NCBI RefSeq assembly: GCF_021441885.1
Contig: NZ_CP090440.1
Span: 248,001 to 312,000 of the forward strand
Reading direction: 5' to 3'
DNA length: 64,000 nucleotides
Source of the DNA: Vibrio maritimus
Lineage (GTDB): Bacteria > Pseudomonadota > Gammaproteobacteria > Enterobacterales > Vibrionaceae
Below are positions 16,711-26,187 of this stretch, in pieces. Below the pieces are notes generated by a model. That model was not told the DNA's origin. It did no database searches and saw nothing but the letters and a program-made list of their open reading frames with translations. The translations under genes were made by a program, and so were the position numbers. How positions within the stretch are numbered: position 1 is the stretch's first letter; every line of letters starts with the position of its first letter.

Positions 16711-17516
16711 GGTTGTGTCGCAAAGTTTGGCATTCTAGGTTAAGATCTACCCAATATCTACTTAACACTCTGAATATTAATGTTTAAAGGTTGCCACTTC
16801 CCCTCTGAAGTTATTCTTGAAACCATCCGTTATTACCTAGCTTACAAGCTCAGTTATCGCGAGATTGAAGAAATACAGAAGGAGCGTGGCATCACCATTG
16901 ACCATGCGACTATTAACCGGTAGGTCATCAAATTCACGCCGATTTTGGAGCATAAAGTCAGACGTAAAAAGAAGTCGGTATCGAGCTCGTGGCGGATGGA
17001 CGAGACGTACATCAAAATTAAGGGCGAATGGTTTTATTACTATCGAGCCGTTGATAAATTTGGTGACGTTATCGATTATTATCTGAGTCCAACTCGAGAT
17101 GAAGCAGCCGCCAAAGCCTTTCTGAATAAGGCGATAGCTCAACACGGCTTACCAGAGAAAGTGGTCATTGATGGAAGTAAAAGTAATTACGCTGCGCTTG
17201 ATGCAATGAATGTACAACTTTGGCTAACTGGCTTCTTTATGTTGTCACTGATAGAGATCCTGGATATCAAATACTTAAACAATATTATGGAACAAAGTCA
17301 TCGTTGGGTAAAACTGAAGACGCGTCAGGCTCTTGGTTGGAAGTCATTAAAAGGAGCCACAGCGAGCCTTCACGGTCGAGAGTTGTGGACGATGATTAAA
17401 CGCGGTCAAGTTAATCTAACAGGGGAAACAGCCTGCGAAAAATTTTATTCACTCGTAGACTAATTGTATCTGGTGACCAGCATTGACGCGCTTTAATCTA
17501 TATTTGCGACAGAACC
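16711..17516 (+). mobile_element. IS6-family element (group B), left bracket of T6SS cluster
   Basis: 806 bp bounded by GGTTGTGTCGCAAAGTTT (16711) and the complement of GGTTCTGTCGCAAATATA (ending 17516). It is nearly identical, in opposite orientation, to the copy at 26188-26993. Flanking octamers (CTCCGGTG and GACTTATG) do not match. Confidence 0.9.
16780..17463 (+). pseudogene. IS6-family transposase with nonsense codon
   Basis: The 228-codon frame (starting MFKGCHFPSEVILE) is intact except for TAG at 16921-16923 where the partner copy has Trp (TGG) in INRWVIKF, codon 48. The DDE core (MDETYIKIKGEW, VIDGSKSNY, NIMEQSHRWVK) is unchanged. One G-to-A transition inactivated it, but its ends remain usable by the intact copy. 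Confidence 0.9.
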
Positions 17517-17520
17517 GACT

Positions 17521-17718
17521 TATGCCATTAGCCTTTCACCAGTGTATGGACGTATTGGTTATATCGAACGTTTAATGAAGGAAAATAAGCGAGAAGACGC
17601 CCAAAAAGAACTCGATATCCTGACAGGACGTTTGAATGATGTGAGCTGGAAATGGGCACAATTACATCGTGAAATGTCCAATCAAAAACAACGAAAAAAC
17701 CTCCCGCTTGAGCAATAA
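17521..17718 (+). pseudogene. 3' fragment of a protein gene cut by the IS6 element
   Basis: An open frame of 66 codons enters from the IS boundary and ends at TAA 17716-17718. It reads VYGRIGYIERLMKENKRE and LNDVSWKWAQLHREM: helical, charged and without a start of its own. The position immediately before hcp and the helical character would fit the C-terminus of a TssA/VasL-type T6SS protein, but I cannot establish this. It shows that the T6SS cluster was cut out of a longer locus. Confidence 0.45.
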
Positions 17719-17732
17719 CTTGCTCGACTCGA

Positions 17733-17764
17733 GCAATGGATTGCCCAGTTGAGCAATCCATTGC
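17733..17764 (+). terminator. strong hairpin upstream of hcp
   Basis: GCAATGGATTGC (17733-17744) and GCAATCCATTGC (17753-17764) form a perfect 12-bp stem with an 8-base loop after the gene fragment ending at 17718. It would insulate hcp from upstream transcription. Confidence 0.6.
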
Positions 17765-17819
17765 CTAGTTAAAATATCATTCGTTAGTCAAGGTGTTGAT
17801 AAATAATAATAATATTTTA

Positions 17820-17835
17820 TGGCATGCTTCTTGAT
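17820..17835 (+). promoter_or_regulatory. sigma54-type promoter of hcp
   Basis: TGGCATG-CTTC-TTGAT fits the -24/-12 consensus (TGGCAC, TTGCW) with the GG and GA elements exactly 10 bases apart, 43 bp before the hcp ATG. Hcp operons of V. cholerae are known to be RpoN/VasH dependent, so this cluster can probably be switched on by the host's T6SS activator. Confidence 0.6.
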
Positions 17836-17878
17836 GTAGCTATGTTGCATACATTCATAAATTAAGAGGAATATTGCT

Positions 17879-18397
17879 ATGCCAACTCCATGTTACATCT
17901 CTATTGAAGGCCAAACTCAGGGGCTTATCACGGCAGGCGCTTGTACACCAGACTCTATTGGTGATGCTTACGTTGAAGGTCACGAAGACGAAATGCTCGT
18001 ACAACAATTTGGCCATGTGGTGACGGTACCGACTGACCCACAATCTGGTAACCCATCAGGTCAACGTGTTCATAAACCTCTTCAGTTTACCGTTTCACTC
18101 AACAAAGCCGTACCACTGATGTACAACGCGCTTGCGTCCGGTGAAAAGTTGAAAAATGTGGAGCTGAAGTGGTACCGCACTTCGCTGGAAGGCAAGCAAG
18201 AAAACTTCTTCACAACAAAACTGGAAAACGCATCGATTGTTGACATCAAATGCGAAATGCCACATTGCCAAGATCCAGCAAACGCGTGTTTCACTCAAAA
18301 TATTACGGTTTCTCTGTCCTACCGTAAGATCACTTGGGACCACATTAATGCCGGCACGTCTGGTGCGGACGACTGGCGTAAACCTGTCGAAGCATAA
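17879..18397 (+). CDS. hcp: T6SS tube protein Hcp
   Basis: Encodes 172 residues beginning MPTPCYISIEGQTQGLITAG and ending GADDWRKPVEA, the same length and nearly the same sequence as the V. cholerae Hcp as I know it. Hexameric Hcp rings stack into the inner tube of the type VI secretion apparatus and are fired with VgrG and effectors into neighbouring cells. It is the first gene of an orphan cluster with PAAR, vgrG, adaptor, effector and immunity genes. SD is AAGAGGA. Expression is probably from the sigma54-type promoter upstream. No sheath or baseplate genes are present here. Confidence 0.97.
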   Translation: MPTPCYISIEGQTQGLITAGACTPDSIGDAYVEGHEDEMLVQQFGHVVTVPTDPQSGNPSGQRVHKPLQFTVSLNKAVPLMYNALASGEKLKNVELKWYRTSLEGKQENFFTTKLENASIVDIKCEMPHCQDPANACFTQNITVSLSYRKITWDHINAGTSGADDWRKPVEA

Positions 18398-18407
18398 GGT
18401 TTAACTC

Positions 18408-18431
18408 GCGCCATCACGTTTGTGATGGCGC
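18408..18431 (+). terminator. attenuator-like hairpin between hcp and PAAR
   Basis: GCGCCATCAC and GTGATGGCGC form a perfect 10-bp stem with loop GTTT, followed by CTACCTTT. A partial terminator or mRNA-stabilising hairpin here would give more Hcp than VgrG from one transcript. Confidence 0.55.
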
Positions 18432-18449
18432 TACCTTTGGGAGAATAAG

Positions 18450-18629
18450 ATGGCACAAGGTGCATTGGTTGGAGATATGGGGTCTGGTCATGCTGACTAC
18501 CCAGCAACGGTCATTATAAGTGGTTCACCGACCGTTAAGATTGATGGTAAGAGCGTGGTGCGCCAAGGTGATGCCATCAGTTGTGGTGGTGTGATCGTTG
18601 GTGGTTCAAGTGTCAATATTGGCGAATAA
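18450..18629 (+). CDS. short PAAR-type spike tip protein
   Basis: Encodes only 59 residues, MAQGALVGDMGSGHADYP through VNIGE. It has the PAAR signature: VGD near the start, ISGSPTVKIDGKSVVRQGD in the middle and CGGVIVGGSSVNIG at the end. PAAR proteins form the sharp zinc-bound cone on the VgrG trimer. This one is shorter than the usual 90-100 residues, with a single GKxxxRxGD unit and few candidate zinc ligands (His14, Cys45). The ATG follows GGGAG. It lies between hcp and vgrG in the same orientation and is probably cotranscribed with both. Confidence 0.85.
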   Translation: MAQGALVGDMGSGHADYPATVIISGSPTVKIDGKSVVRQGDAISCGGVIVGGSSVNIGE

Positions 18630-18656
18630 ACAATACTCAATCATGTAGAGGTCAAC

Positions 18657-20744
18657 ATGGCTCTGTCGTTAGCATTTACCCTCACCATTGACGGACTGGA
18701 TGAGAACACGTTTGTGGTTCGTGACTTTGATGGTCATGAGAGCCTGTCTCATCAGGCGTCGTTTTTTTCTGATTGCCATGGCTTTCATTATGATATCAGT
18801 CTAGCCAGTCGTCGCTCGGATTTGAGTGCGTTTGATGTCGTGGATCAGTTTGCACAGCTGCACATTATTCAAGACGGGGAATGTGTTCAACGCGTGCACG
18901 GGGTGGTCAGTGGGTTCACACTCGGTGACACCGGGCATAATTATACGTTTTATCGACTTTCTTTAGTGCCATCGATGATGCGTTTATCGCTTCACCATGA
19001 CCGCCGTATCTTTCAAAAGCAAAGTGTTTCCGAAATCATATCAACACTGCTCCAAGAAGCGGGTATACAAGATTATGCCTTTGCTCTGACTCGAGATATG
19101 CCACTTCGAGAATTTTGTATGCAATACCGCGAAACCAACCTGGCGTTTATTGAGCGTCTTGCCGCAGAAGAAGGGTTGGTGTATCACCATGAGCATATTG
19201 CAGGCAAGCATACGGTCGTCTTTAGTGATGCCTCTGTGATGCTGCCGATGTTGTCAGAGCCTGTCACCTATCACCATAATGGTGGCGGGGTGGCGCCTTC
19301 GACGTTCATTTCCACGTTTGAACAACACACTCAACGAGGCGTGGCGGAGGTGGCGCTCGAAGATCGCAGTTTCCAAAAACCGGATTATCGTTTTACCCAG
19401 TCGGCTCATGGCCGTGAACTGGATTATCAACGAGACGACTACGCCTACTTTGACTTTCCCGGTCGCTATAAGGATAACCAACAAGGCAAAGCCTTGAGCC
19501 AAATACGGTTGGATTACTTGCGCCGGGAAGAGCATACCGTTTCAGGTCAAAGCAACGAACCTTTGCTTCGTGCCGGTTATCGTTTTTCGCTGACCGACCA
19601 CATGGATGCGTCGAGTAACCGCGATTGGGCGGTGGTCAATGTTCATCACCAAGGGCGTCAGCCTCAAGCGCTCGAAGAAGAAGGAGGAAGCGGTGCAACG
19701 ACGTATCACAATACCTTTAAACTCATTCCTGCCGATAACACTTGGCGTGCGTCGCCAACGTTAAAGCCGCTGACTCATGGACCTGAAATTGCTGTGGTGG
19801 TCGGGCCTGAGGGAGAAGAGATCCACTGTGACCAATATGGGCGAGTGAGAATACAGTTTCCATGGGATCGCTACAGTGCCAATGATGACAGCGCCTCCTG
19901 CTGGATACGTGTGGCGCAAGGACTGGCAGGTTCACAGTACGGGATCATGGCATTGCCTCGTGTGGGCGACGAAGTGGTGGTGTCGTTTATTCATGGTGAC
20001 CCTGATCAACCCATGGTGACGGGGCGCACTTACCATGAAACTAATGTGCCTCCTTACCCGTTACCAGAGCATAAGACTAAGACCGTCCTTCGTAGTAAAA
20101 CCCACCAAGGCCAAGGCTTTAATGAGTTGAGTTTTGAAGACCAAGCGGGACAAGAAAAACTGTATTTACACGCACAGAAAGACATGGAGACCGATGTTTT
20201 AAATGATCAGGTGGTGAGTATAAAGCACGATCAACACACCACCATTGACAATGCGCGTTTTACCCATACTAAACAGGATGAACATCATACGGTTGGTGGT
20301 CATTATCATCAACAGATTGAACAAGATCACTCGCTGAGTGTCCGTGGCGATATGCACCATAAAACCGATGGACGTTATGCCATGGAAGCCAAAGACGAAG
20401 TCCACCTTAAGGCTGGGCAAAAAGTGGTGATTGAGGCCAGCAGTGAGCTGACATTAGAAGTCGGCGGCAGCTTTATCAAAATCGATGCTTCCGGTGTCAG
20501 CTTGGTGGGTACGGGGATCAATTTAAACTCTGGAGGTAGTGCCGGCAGTGGGAAGGGAGTGGCAGGTCAATTACCTTCCTTACCATTAGGTATTGAAAGC
20601 CCAGCGATGCCTGATGAGGCGCTGCCCATTCAGGTCACTGAGCCCGTGCTACTTACGATGGCCGCCACCAATGTACCGATGGCACCGATATGTGGTCGTC
20701 AGGTGGATGGTTTATGTACTCGTGAGGATTGTCAGTGTGAATGA
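18657..20744 (+). CDS. vgrG: T6SS spike protein VgrG
   Basis: Encodes 695 residues, the typical length for VgrG without an extension domain. The N-terminal gp27-like part (DGHESLSHQASF, MQYRETNLAFIERLAAEEG) is followed by the OB-fold/gp5 region (EIHCDQYGRVRIQFPWDR, CWIRVAQGLAGSQYGIMALP, GDPDQPMVTGRTYH). Then come the beta-helical needle (repeated H-T/V-x-G and KAGQKVVIEASSELTLEVG segments, residues about 520-610) and a Cys-rich tail ending CTREDCQCE. The tail probably recruits the downstream effector through the DUF4123 adaptor. AGAGG precedes the ATG. Confidence 0.97.
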   Translation: MALSLAFTLTIDGLDENTFVVRDFDGHESLSHQASFFSDCHGFHYDISLASRRSDLSAFDVVDQFAQLHIIQDGECVQRVHGVVSGFTLGDTGHNYTFYRLSLVPSMMRLSLHHDRRIFQKQSVSEIISTLLQEAGIQDYAFALTRDMPLREFCMQYRETNLAFIERLAAEEGLVYHHEHIAGKHTVVFSDASVMLPMLSEPVTYHHNGGGVAPSTFISTFEQHTQRGVAEVALEDRSFQKPDYRFTQSAHGRELDYQRDDYAYFDFPGRYKDNQQGKALSQIRLDYLRREEHTVSGQSNEPLLRAGYRFSLTDHMDASSNRDWAVVNVHHQGRQPQALEEEGGSGATTYHNTFKLIPADNTWRASPTLKPLTHGPEIAVVVGPEGEEIHCDQYGRVRIQFPWDRYSANDDSASCWIRVAQGLAGSQYGIMALPRVGDEVVVSFIHGDPDQPMVTGRTYHETNVPPYPLPEHKTKTVLRSKTHQGQGFNELSFEDQAGQEKLYLHAQKDMETDVLNDQVVSIKHDQHTTIDNARFTHTKQDEHHTVGGHYHQQIEQDHSLSVRGDMHHKTDGRYAMEAKDEVHLKAGQKVVIEASSELTLEVGGSFIKIDASGVSLVGTGINLNSGGSAGSGKGVAGQLPSLPLGIESPAMPDEALPIQVTEPVLLTMAATNVPMAPICGRQVDGLCTREDCQCE

Positions 20745-20754
20745 TAGAAACGTG

Positions 20755-21258
20755 ATGATGAAATACTGGTTAGTTGTCGATACCCTTCGTGTTCCCAATG
20801 CGATGGACGTGCTTAAATCTCACGGTCCTGTACAACAAGCGTTTGCATTGTACGCGGGGAGTGCGTTTGATTATGCGTTGGACAAAAGCCCGATGGTTAT
20901 CGATTTAGGAAGTCATCGTGAAGTGGCGCTCTCTCGCTTATCGCTTCCGGGTTTTGCGACCAGTGCGGTCGTTTTTGATGTGGGGGAGTCTATCTCTGTC
21001 GAGAAGTGGCGGTCTCATCTGCAATCGATTTTTCTGGTCGAGATTGACCGTCAACCCATCATGGTGCGCTTTTATACCGATGCCTTTTGGGAGGCTTATG
21101 CACAGGGCTTAAATGACTCGGATAAACGCGTCCTACTTGGTGAAGCCAGTGCGGTGAATTGGCTCAGTTCAGATCAGAGACTTCAAACATTGTCTCGCCC
21201 TGAGGGCGAAAATGCAACGCCTCCCTATGCGTTGACCTCCTCCATTTTTAAACATTAG
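20755..21258 (+). CDS. DUF4123 T6SS effector adaptor (Tap/Tec type)
   Basis: Encodes about 167 residues starting MMKYWLVVDTLRVPN and containing LPGFATSAVVFDVGESIS and MVRFYTDAFWEAYAQGL, which fit the DUF4123 fold. Proteins of this family bind one effector and load it on the cognate VgrG without being secreted. The start is ambiguous (GTG 20752, ATG 20755 or 20758), each just after the vgrG stop; I take 20755. It lies directly between vgrG and the effector, the standard order in Vibrio auxiliary clusters. Confidence 0.85.
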   Translation: MMKYWLVVDTLRVPNAMDVLKSHGPVQQAFALYAGSAFDYALDKSPMVIDLGSHREVALSRLSLPGFATSAVVFDVGESISVEKWRSHLQSIFLVEIDRQPIMVRFYTDAFWEAYAQGLNDSDKRVLLGEASAVNWLSSDQRLQTLSRPEGENATPPYALTSSIFKH

Positions 21259-21267
21259 GTCAAAGAT

Positions 21268-24200
21268 ATGTTGTATAAAATCAAGCAAGGTGACTGTTTA
21301 TCTCTTATAGCGGAGCGTTTCAACACGACGCCTGATGCGTTAGCGAAACTCAATAGTGAGCAAATCAAACACCTTGACCTTATTTATGAAGGTGACACGC
21401 TCAAGATTGCACTTCCTAAGCCCATTGTCACCGATGGAGCACGGATTGATTTGTCGACCACCCCAACAGAAATGAATGGTGGCAATGACACTTGCTCATC
21501 CAAGCCGCGCGAGTGGGCTGACATATTATATGTGCCATCTCACCCGAAAACGGGTAAAAAAATGTGGTATCGCGTGTCTGAATTGGCCCGAGCCGAACTG
21601 TTAAAGGAAAAAGAGCGGGTGTCGGCGGCGATTGTGGAGAACGATACTCCTAAAACCTTACAAAATCTCACCCAGCTCGGATTAATGTCGAAGTTCTCCG
21701 CGAAGCTGCATGAGCAATTTATGACAGAAGATGAGACGCTCATCTATCGAAAGTTACTTTGGGTACAGAAAGTCATCACGATGGAAACGTATGGTGACAA
21801 GAGTGGCAATGATTTTTTACTCTCGGCAGCACAGTTGGTGGACATCGATTTGGAAGTTACTCGGTGGGAGCTAGCGGAAGAAGAAAAGGCGAACAATCGA
21901 GCGTTATACTATGGACCTTTTTCGTCGCTTTACCATGCTAAATTCGATGAAATGAGTCAAGAAGCGAAAATGTACTTTAATGCATCCATCAGCCAGCAAT
22001 TACGAACCTTGGTCCTAGATAGGCTGCAAGAGCGCATTGATGATATGGAAAACAATGCAGAAAAGACGGCCGGTCAACGTGTTGCAGAAGACGGGACCAA
22101 GTTTGTTTACAGTTCATCACTTAACTACTTTACCACCCAAAAAGAGCAAGCGATTGATACGCACCTCACTCAGTACCATACGGCCAAAAGCGCCTTGAAA
22201 ACGGAAGAGGAGATAGCACTGTTATCGCATGAACAAGCGCGAGAGTATGTAGAAGGTTGGCAAGCGAGCTTACAAAGTGCGCAGCAGACACGACTTGCGT
22301 TAAAAGGGGCACAATTTGCTCCGTCATTCTCTATAGAAGCGTCTTATTACTTACAATGCGCATCAGCGCTGATAGCCTTGAACCAACGCGGTGTGGTGGT
22401 CAAAGAGCAATGCCTTCGTGTGGATGAACTCGAAGGCCAGAGCCTTGAAAGCCAAGGACCACAAGCTTTTCGTACGTTATCTTGGCGCGCAACACAGGAC
22501 GGTCAAGCCAAACCCTTGGACATAACAAACCCGGACGTGGCGGAAAAGATAAGCGCCGCCTACGTAAGCTTATTTGGTCATTATGATGAACGCGGCTCCA
22601 CTTTTCCGATGGCAACCATCGTGAACAGCAGAGAACACGCTTGGTCTTACTACCCGGCGAAGGCGCTCATCGCCGTGATTGATGCGAGCATTACCAAGTA
22701 TAAAGATGAATTTACGCAATTACTTGGTGAACAGGGGTTAACGCTGTTTGATGACACCGTAACAAAATTATTATGGATAAAACGCTTTGCAAAAGCGCGA
22801 CTCACTGAGCTTCATCATTTGGCTCAACAACGCGCCGAAAAAGGCCCATCAGGGCTTATCCCTGAGACGGTGTTAGAACATTCGAATACGATGCCGGCAG
22901 TCCTCACCTTATTGTGGGACGAACGTGCATTTACCCCTAAGAAGGTCAGCAGGTCGGGATTTCTCAATCAAGCGGGCTACAACGACATTCAAATCGTAGA
23001 ATGCAGCTTACTTTCTGATGGTGAAGTGTTTTATGTTCGCGGCCCCGATTGGTACATGCCAGAAAGCAGTGAAGACCATTTGTGTTATAAAGGCGCCTTT
23101 CATATCGAGGTGTTGAGCAACCAGACCTTCACCACGATGAATACGGGAGGACAACACATCACACATCCCGACTCCTTATCAAAAGCGCTGACAGCTTTGT
23201 CCAACCCGAAATTGAAAGTGAATCTGGCGTCACTCACCAAAGAATCGGTCTTCTGGCAAGACAGTTATCATGTCTTGGATGAGAGCGGCCCGACCTCCCC
23301 ATCGTCCTATTCGGTAGAGGCGGGGGCGCAACTATTTCGCTTGGTCATGAAGGCGGAGAGCGAGCTTAATGCCTCCGCCTATAATCCAGTGACGAAAAAC
23401 TTCATGGGCAGTCACAATGTGTCGGCTCAGTTTTCCGCCTTGCAAGGCCAAGTGGCATTTACCTACTGGCTGCCGCAAGAAGGCAACCAACATCGCCAGA
23501 AAACCAACCTCAATGGTGTGGGCTTACAGCCCATGGCATTGCCGTACCAAAAGCAAGAAGAGAAGAAGGAAGAGTCTTTCCCATTGGGGGGCTTTGCGCT
23601 GTGCGTTTTTGGCTCATTGCAAGGACTGGCTGGCGTTTCTTGTCAACTTGGGCAGCGCATCGAATTTGGCCCCACCAACATCGATGAAGGTTTTGGGATT
23701 AGGGGCAACACCATCATGCTCGACAACCCGAATATTCATGATGCTTATGCGCTTGGAAATGGCAATCTGCGTTCAGCCGAGCAGGCTAAACTTGCGGGGG
23801 AAGTGTCATTAGAAATGAATGCCTTTGCGGGTGTAGAAGCGGGCGGGAATCTGGGTGGAGCAGTCTATTGGCAGCCTCCTGAAAGTCCAACGCTTCAAAC
23901 GCCGCACAAGCTGGGCTCAATTGAAGGTCAACTGTCGGCAGCCTGGGGCGCGGGGGCGAGAGCCATCGCCGAACTCAAACTGCAAGGCGGTGTGCTGCTG
24001 TTTATTGTTGATGCTGCACTTGCCGTAGGCTCAGGGTGCGCGGGCAAGGTGGCGATAGAGCTCAACGCTGACGCCACGGACGCCTTTTTGCTGCATCTGT
24101 TTTCGTTATTAAAGCGCAATGACTTTCGTCGACTCTCCCTCTTTGGGGAAGTGGACGAGAATGGCCACAATGAGAGCTTTGAGTTATTAAACGATGTGAT

Positions 24201-24927
24201 GACCATTGCGATGGCGACCGGCTTGACGGTCGCCAGTGTGCTACTGATGCCGCATCACTTATGGAAGGACTACAAACGGGGCGCTCTCAGTCGGGAGTAT
24301 GCGCCTGCGATTGCTGACCGTATCAATGGTGGGAGAGACGGCAAGACTGAAGACATACAACAATGGATAGTCAAACTTCCTCCTGAAACCTTATGCCATC
24401 TCCTCAATTGTTTGTGTGAGGAGCAATTTTTCTCACAAGAGAAAAACCACCTACAGGCACAAGCGATAGTTCAAGTAATGCAATGGCTTGCTGATGACGA
24501 TAATGAGCAAGGTGAGGCCAAGCAGCGTCAGTGGAAAGAAGCATTGATTGCGATGGGGAATTTACCTAAGAGAGAGAAAAACTATCCTCTGGAGTGGCAA
24601 ACCTACAAAGAGCAGTGGCTTAGGTTGGCGAGCTTTGTGAAAGAGTTTGGTGGGCAATATAGCTACGTATTAGAAAATCTCTTTAATAGAAGTTCGAAAA
24701 AGTTATGTAGGAATATGGTGCTGACTCGCTCAATGGAGCAGGTTCATCTGTACAACGCCCCTTCCCCAATCGATGTCAATCGCTACGACGCTTATCCCGT
24801 CAGCATCGTTTCTAACGCAGCAGAAATCGGAGAAAAGGCGCTTATCACTGTGGAAGAGAGATTCAAGTCAAAACAGAGCCAAGCAGAACAAATCATTATA
24901 GCGTGGAGTATTGATGATGTATTTTAA
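21268..24927 (+). CDS. large T6SS effector with N-terminal LysM domain
   Basis: Encodes 1219 residues. Residues 2-48 (MLYKIKQGDCLSLIAERF, LIYEGDTLKI) are a LysM domain that may bind peptidoglycan. Residues 80-720 are helical with no family I recognise. Glycine-rich hydrophobic stretches at about 773-795 (GGFALCVFGSLQGLAG), 905-935 (LQGGVLLFIVDAALAVGSG) and 976-998 (TIAMATGLTVASVLLM) could insert in a membrane. The closest analogy is the colicin-like membrane-permeabilising effector VasX of V. cholerae, which occupies the same position after vgrG and a DUF4123 gene; sequence identity to it is not claimed. No hydrolase motif was seen. The frame is intact and the downstream lipoprotein overlaps its last 14 bases. 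Confidence 0.8.
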   Translation: MLYKIKQGDCLSLIAERFNTTPDALAKLNSEQIKHLDLIYEGDTLKIALPKPIVTDGARIDLSTTPTEMNGGNDTCSSKPREWADILYVPSHPKTGKKMWYRVSELARAELLKEKERVSAAIVENDTPKTLQNLTQLGLMSKFSAKLHEQFMTEDETLIYRKLLWVQKVITMETYGDKSGNDFLLSAAQLVDIDLEVTRWELAEEEKANNRALYYGPFSSLYHAKFDEMSQEAKMYFNASISQQLRTLVLDRLQERIDDMENNAEKTAGQRVAEDGTKFVYSSSLNYFTTQKEQAIDTHLTQYHTAKSALKTEEEIALLSHEQAREYVEGWQASLQSAQQTRLALKGAQFAPSFSIEASYYLQCASALIALNQRGVVVKEQCLRVDELEGQSLESQGPQAFRTLSWRATQDGQAKPLDITNPDVAEKISAAYVSLFGHYDERGSTFPMATIVNSREHAWSYYPAKALIAVIDASITKYKDEFTQLLGEQGLTLFDDTVTKLLWIKRFAKARLTELHHLAQQRAEKGPSGLIPETVLEHSNTMPAVLTLLWDERAFTPKKVSRSGFLNQAGYNDIQIVECSLLSDGEVFYVRGPDWYMPESSEDHLCYKGAFHIEVLSNQTFTTMNTGGQHITHPDSLSKALTALSNPKLKVNLASLTKESVFWQDSYHVLDESGPTSPSSYSVEAGAQLFRLVMKAESELNASAYNPVTKNFMGSHNVSAQFSALQGQVAFTYWLPQEGNQHRQKTNLNGVGLQPMALPYQKQEEKKEESFPLGGFALCVFGSLQGLAGVSCQLGQRIEFGPTNIDEGFGIRGNTIMLDNPNIHDAYALGNGNLRSAEQAKLAGEVSLEMNAFAGVEAGGNLGGAVYWQPPESPTLQTPHKLGSIEGQLSAAWGAGARAIAELKLQGGVLLFIVDAALAVGSGCAGKVAIELNADATDAFLLHLFSLLKRNDFRRLSLFGEVDENGHNESFELLNDVMTIAMATGLTVASVLLMPHHLWKDYKRGALSREYAPAIADRINGGRDGKTEDIQQWIVKLPPETLCHLLNCLCEEQFFSQEKNHLQAQAIVQVMQWLADDDNEQGEAKQRQWKEALIAMGNLPKREKNYPLEWQTYKEQWLRLASFVKEFGGQYSYVLENLFNRSSKKLCRNMVLTRSMEQVHLYNAPSPIDVNRYDAYPVSIVSNAAEIGEKALITVEERFKSKQSQAEQIIIAWSIDDVF

Positions 24928-25996
24928 CCACGCTCTCCGTAAACTCGCTGTGGTGGCGAGTTTGGTATTGAGTGTCTCAGGCTGTGCGCCAAATCCTCAG
25001 GACGATATTCCGCTGTTTAAAACCTTCATCGCGGAGAATATCGATAAAGTGTCAGAAGATCCGTATATTTCCAGTACGGTAAGGCCAGGGGATGCCCTTT
25101 ATCGTTTCTTTGTTCAGCTACAGCATGGCCGCGTTAAGGAAGAAGTATATGAGCCATTAAAAGGTGGAGATAGTGAAAGTAAATTGTGGTACGCAAAATT
25201 ATCACTTCCCTATAATGAGTTGCGGGGAGAAGTCTATCAGTTCTTAACTGAGTCCATGCAAGCGGGTAATCCATATGCGGCGTTAGAGTTGTCAGAACAA
25301 GGTGAGTTTTGTCAGCGCTACGGAAAAGGTTCCGCTCGTAGTAAGTTATTCAATAAGATGGGGTTGAGCACGATTTACGAATCAGACGTGTGTGATGAGG
25401 CGTATTTTGAGTTAGCGGTGGAAGGGTTTGAGAAGCTCGCCCAACAAGGCGATTTACGTGCTCAATATTTTTTGCTCAAACAAAAAAACTGGGACCAGTC
25501 GACGGAGACTCGAGCAGAGTATATTCAGGAAATCATCCGCTTTGCAGAGGCGCATTACTATCAACCTTTAATGGATTATGTTGGTACGATTTTGTTTTAC
25601 TCGAAAGAGGAAAATAAAGATATATCGAATACGCAAGAACAGCATGAATTGGCGATTAAGCTTCTTACGATAGCGTCTAACAATAACTATATTCCGGCCA
25701 TTTATAAGCTATATTTTGCCACAATAAATAAAGATGAAAAAGAGAAGCTAATAAATAAGTCGTTTGTTTTAGGTGATATCAGAATGATTAAATATCAACT
25801 TTTTAAAGAGCAGGACGGGTCTCCTGAGCAATACTACTATAACGCTATTATTAAAGAGCTTTCAGGTCATTATCTTTTTTCACCAGAAAAATCAGGGAAA
25901 GAACCTGATGTACAATTACAAGCAGAAAAATTTGCAGAGTCTATCCGCTCTAGTGTTTACATTGATGGGTTTACAGATAGCGGAGATTGGAACTGA
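24914..25996 (+). CDS. lipoprotein, probable immunity protein of the LysM effector
   Basis: Encodes about 360 residues with a lipoprotein signal: a hydrophobic stretch ending LSVSGC, in which VSGC is the lipobox. The mature part has Sel1-like helical units (EKLAQQGDLRAQYFLL near 165, ASNNNYIPAIYKLYF near 250). I choose ATG 24914, preceded by TGGAG; TTG 24911 and ATG 24917 are alternatives. It overlaps the effector gene, the usual sign of a toxin-immunity pair. A periplasm-facing lipoprotein would protect against a toxin acting at the cell wall or the outer face of the inner membrane. AT content rises toward the 3' end. Confidence 0.75.
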   Translation: MMYFNHALRKLAVVASLVLSVSGCAPNPQDDIPLFKTFIAENIDKVSEDPYISSTVRPGDALYRFFVQLQHGRVKEEVYEPLKGGDSESKLWYAKLSLPYNELRGEVYQFLTESMQAGNPYAALELSEQGEFCQRYGKGSARSKLFNKMGLSTIYESDVCDEAYFELAVEGFEKLAQQGDLRAQYFLLKQKNWDQSTETRAEYIQEIIRFAEAHYYQPLMDYVGTILFYSKEENKDISNTQEQHELAIKLLTIASNNNYIPAIYKLYFATINKDEKEKLINKSFVLGDIRMIKYQLFKEQDGSPEQYYYNAIIKELSGHYLFSPEKSGKEPDVQLQAEKFAESIRSSVYIDGFTDSGDWN

Positions 25997-26187
25997 GTAC
26001 AAACAACGAAGACGCACTAGAGTAATAAAACGTTCTTCGGAGTATGAAGTTTTGCTGTATAGTAACAAATTTTAACTCCTATTTTGTTACAGGCTAGATT
26101 CTCAGTAGTGATAGGTGATGTAACATTTTTAAGTAAAATTAAGATGCAATTACTGTAAAAGTCTCTATTTGGTAGTGTTTAGAAATC

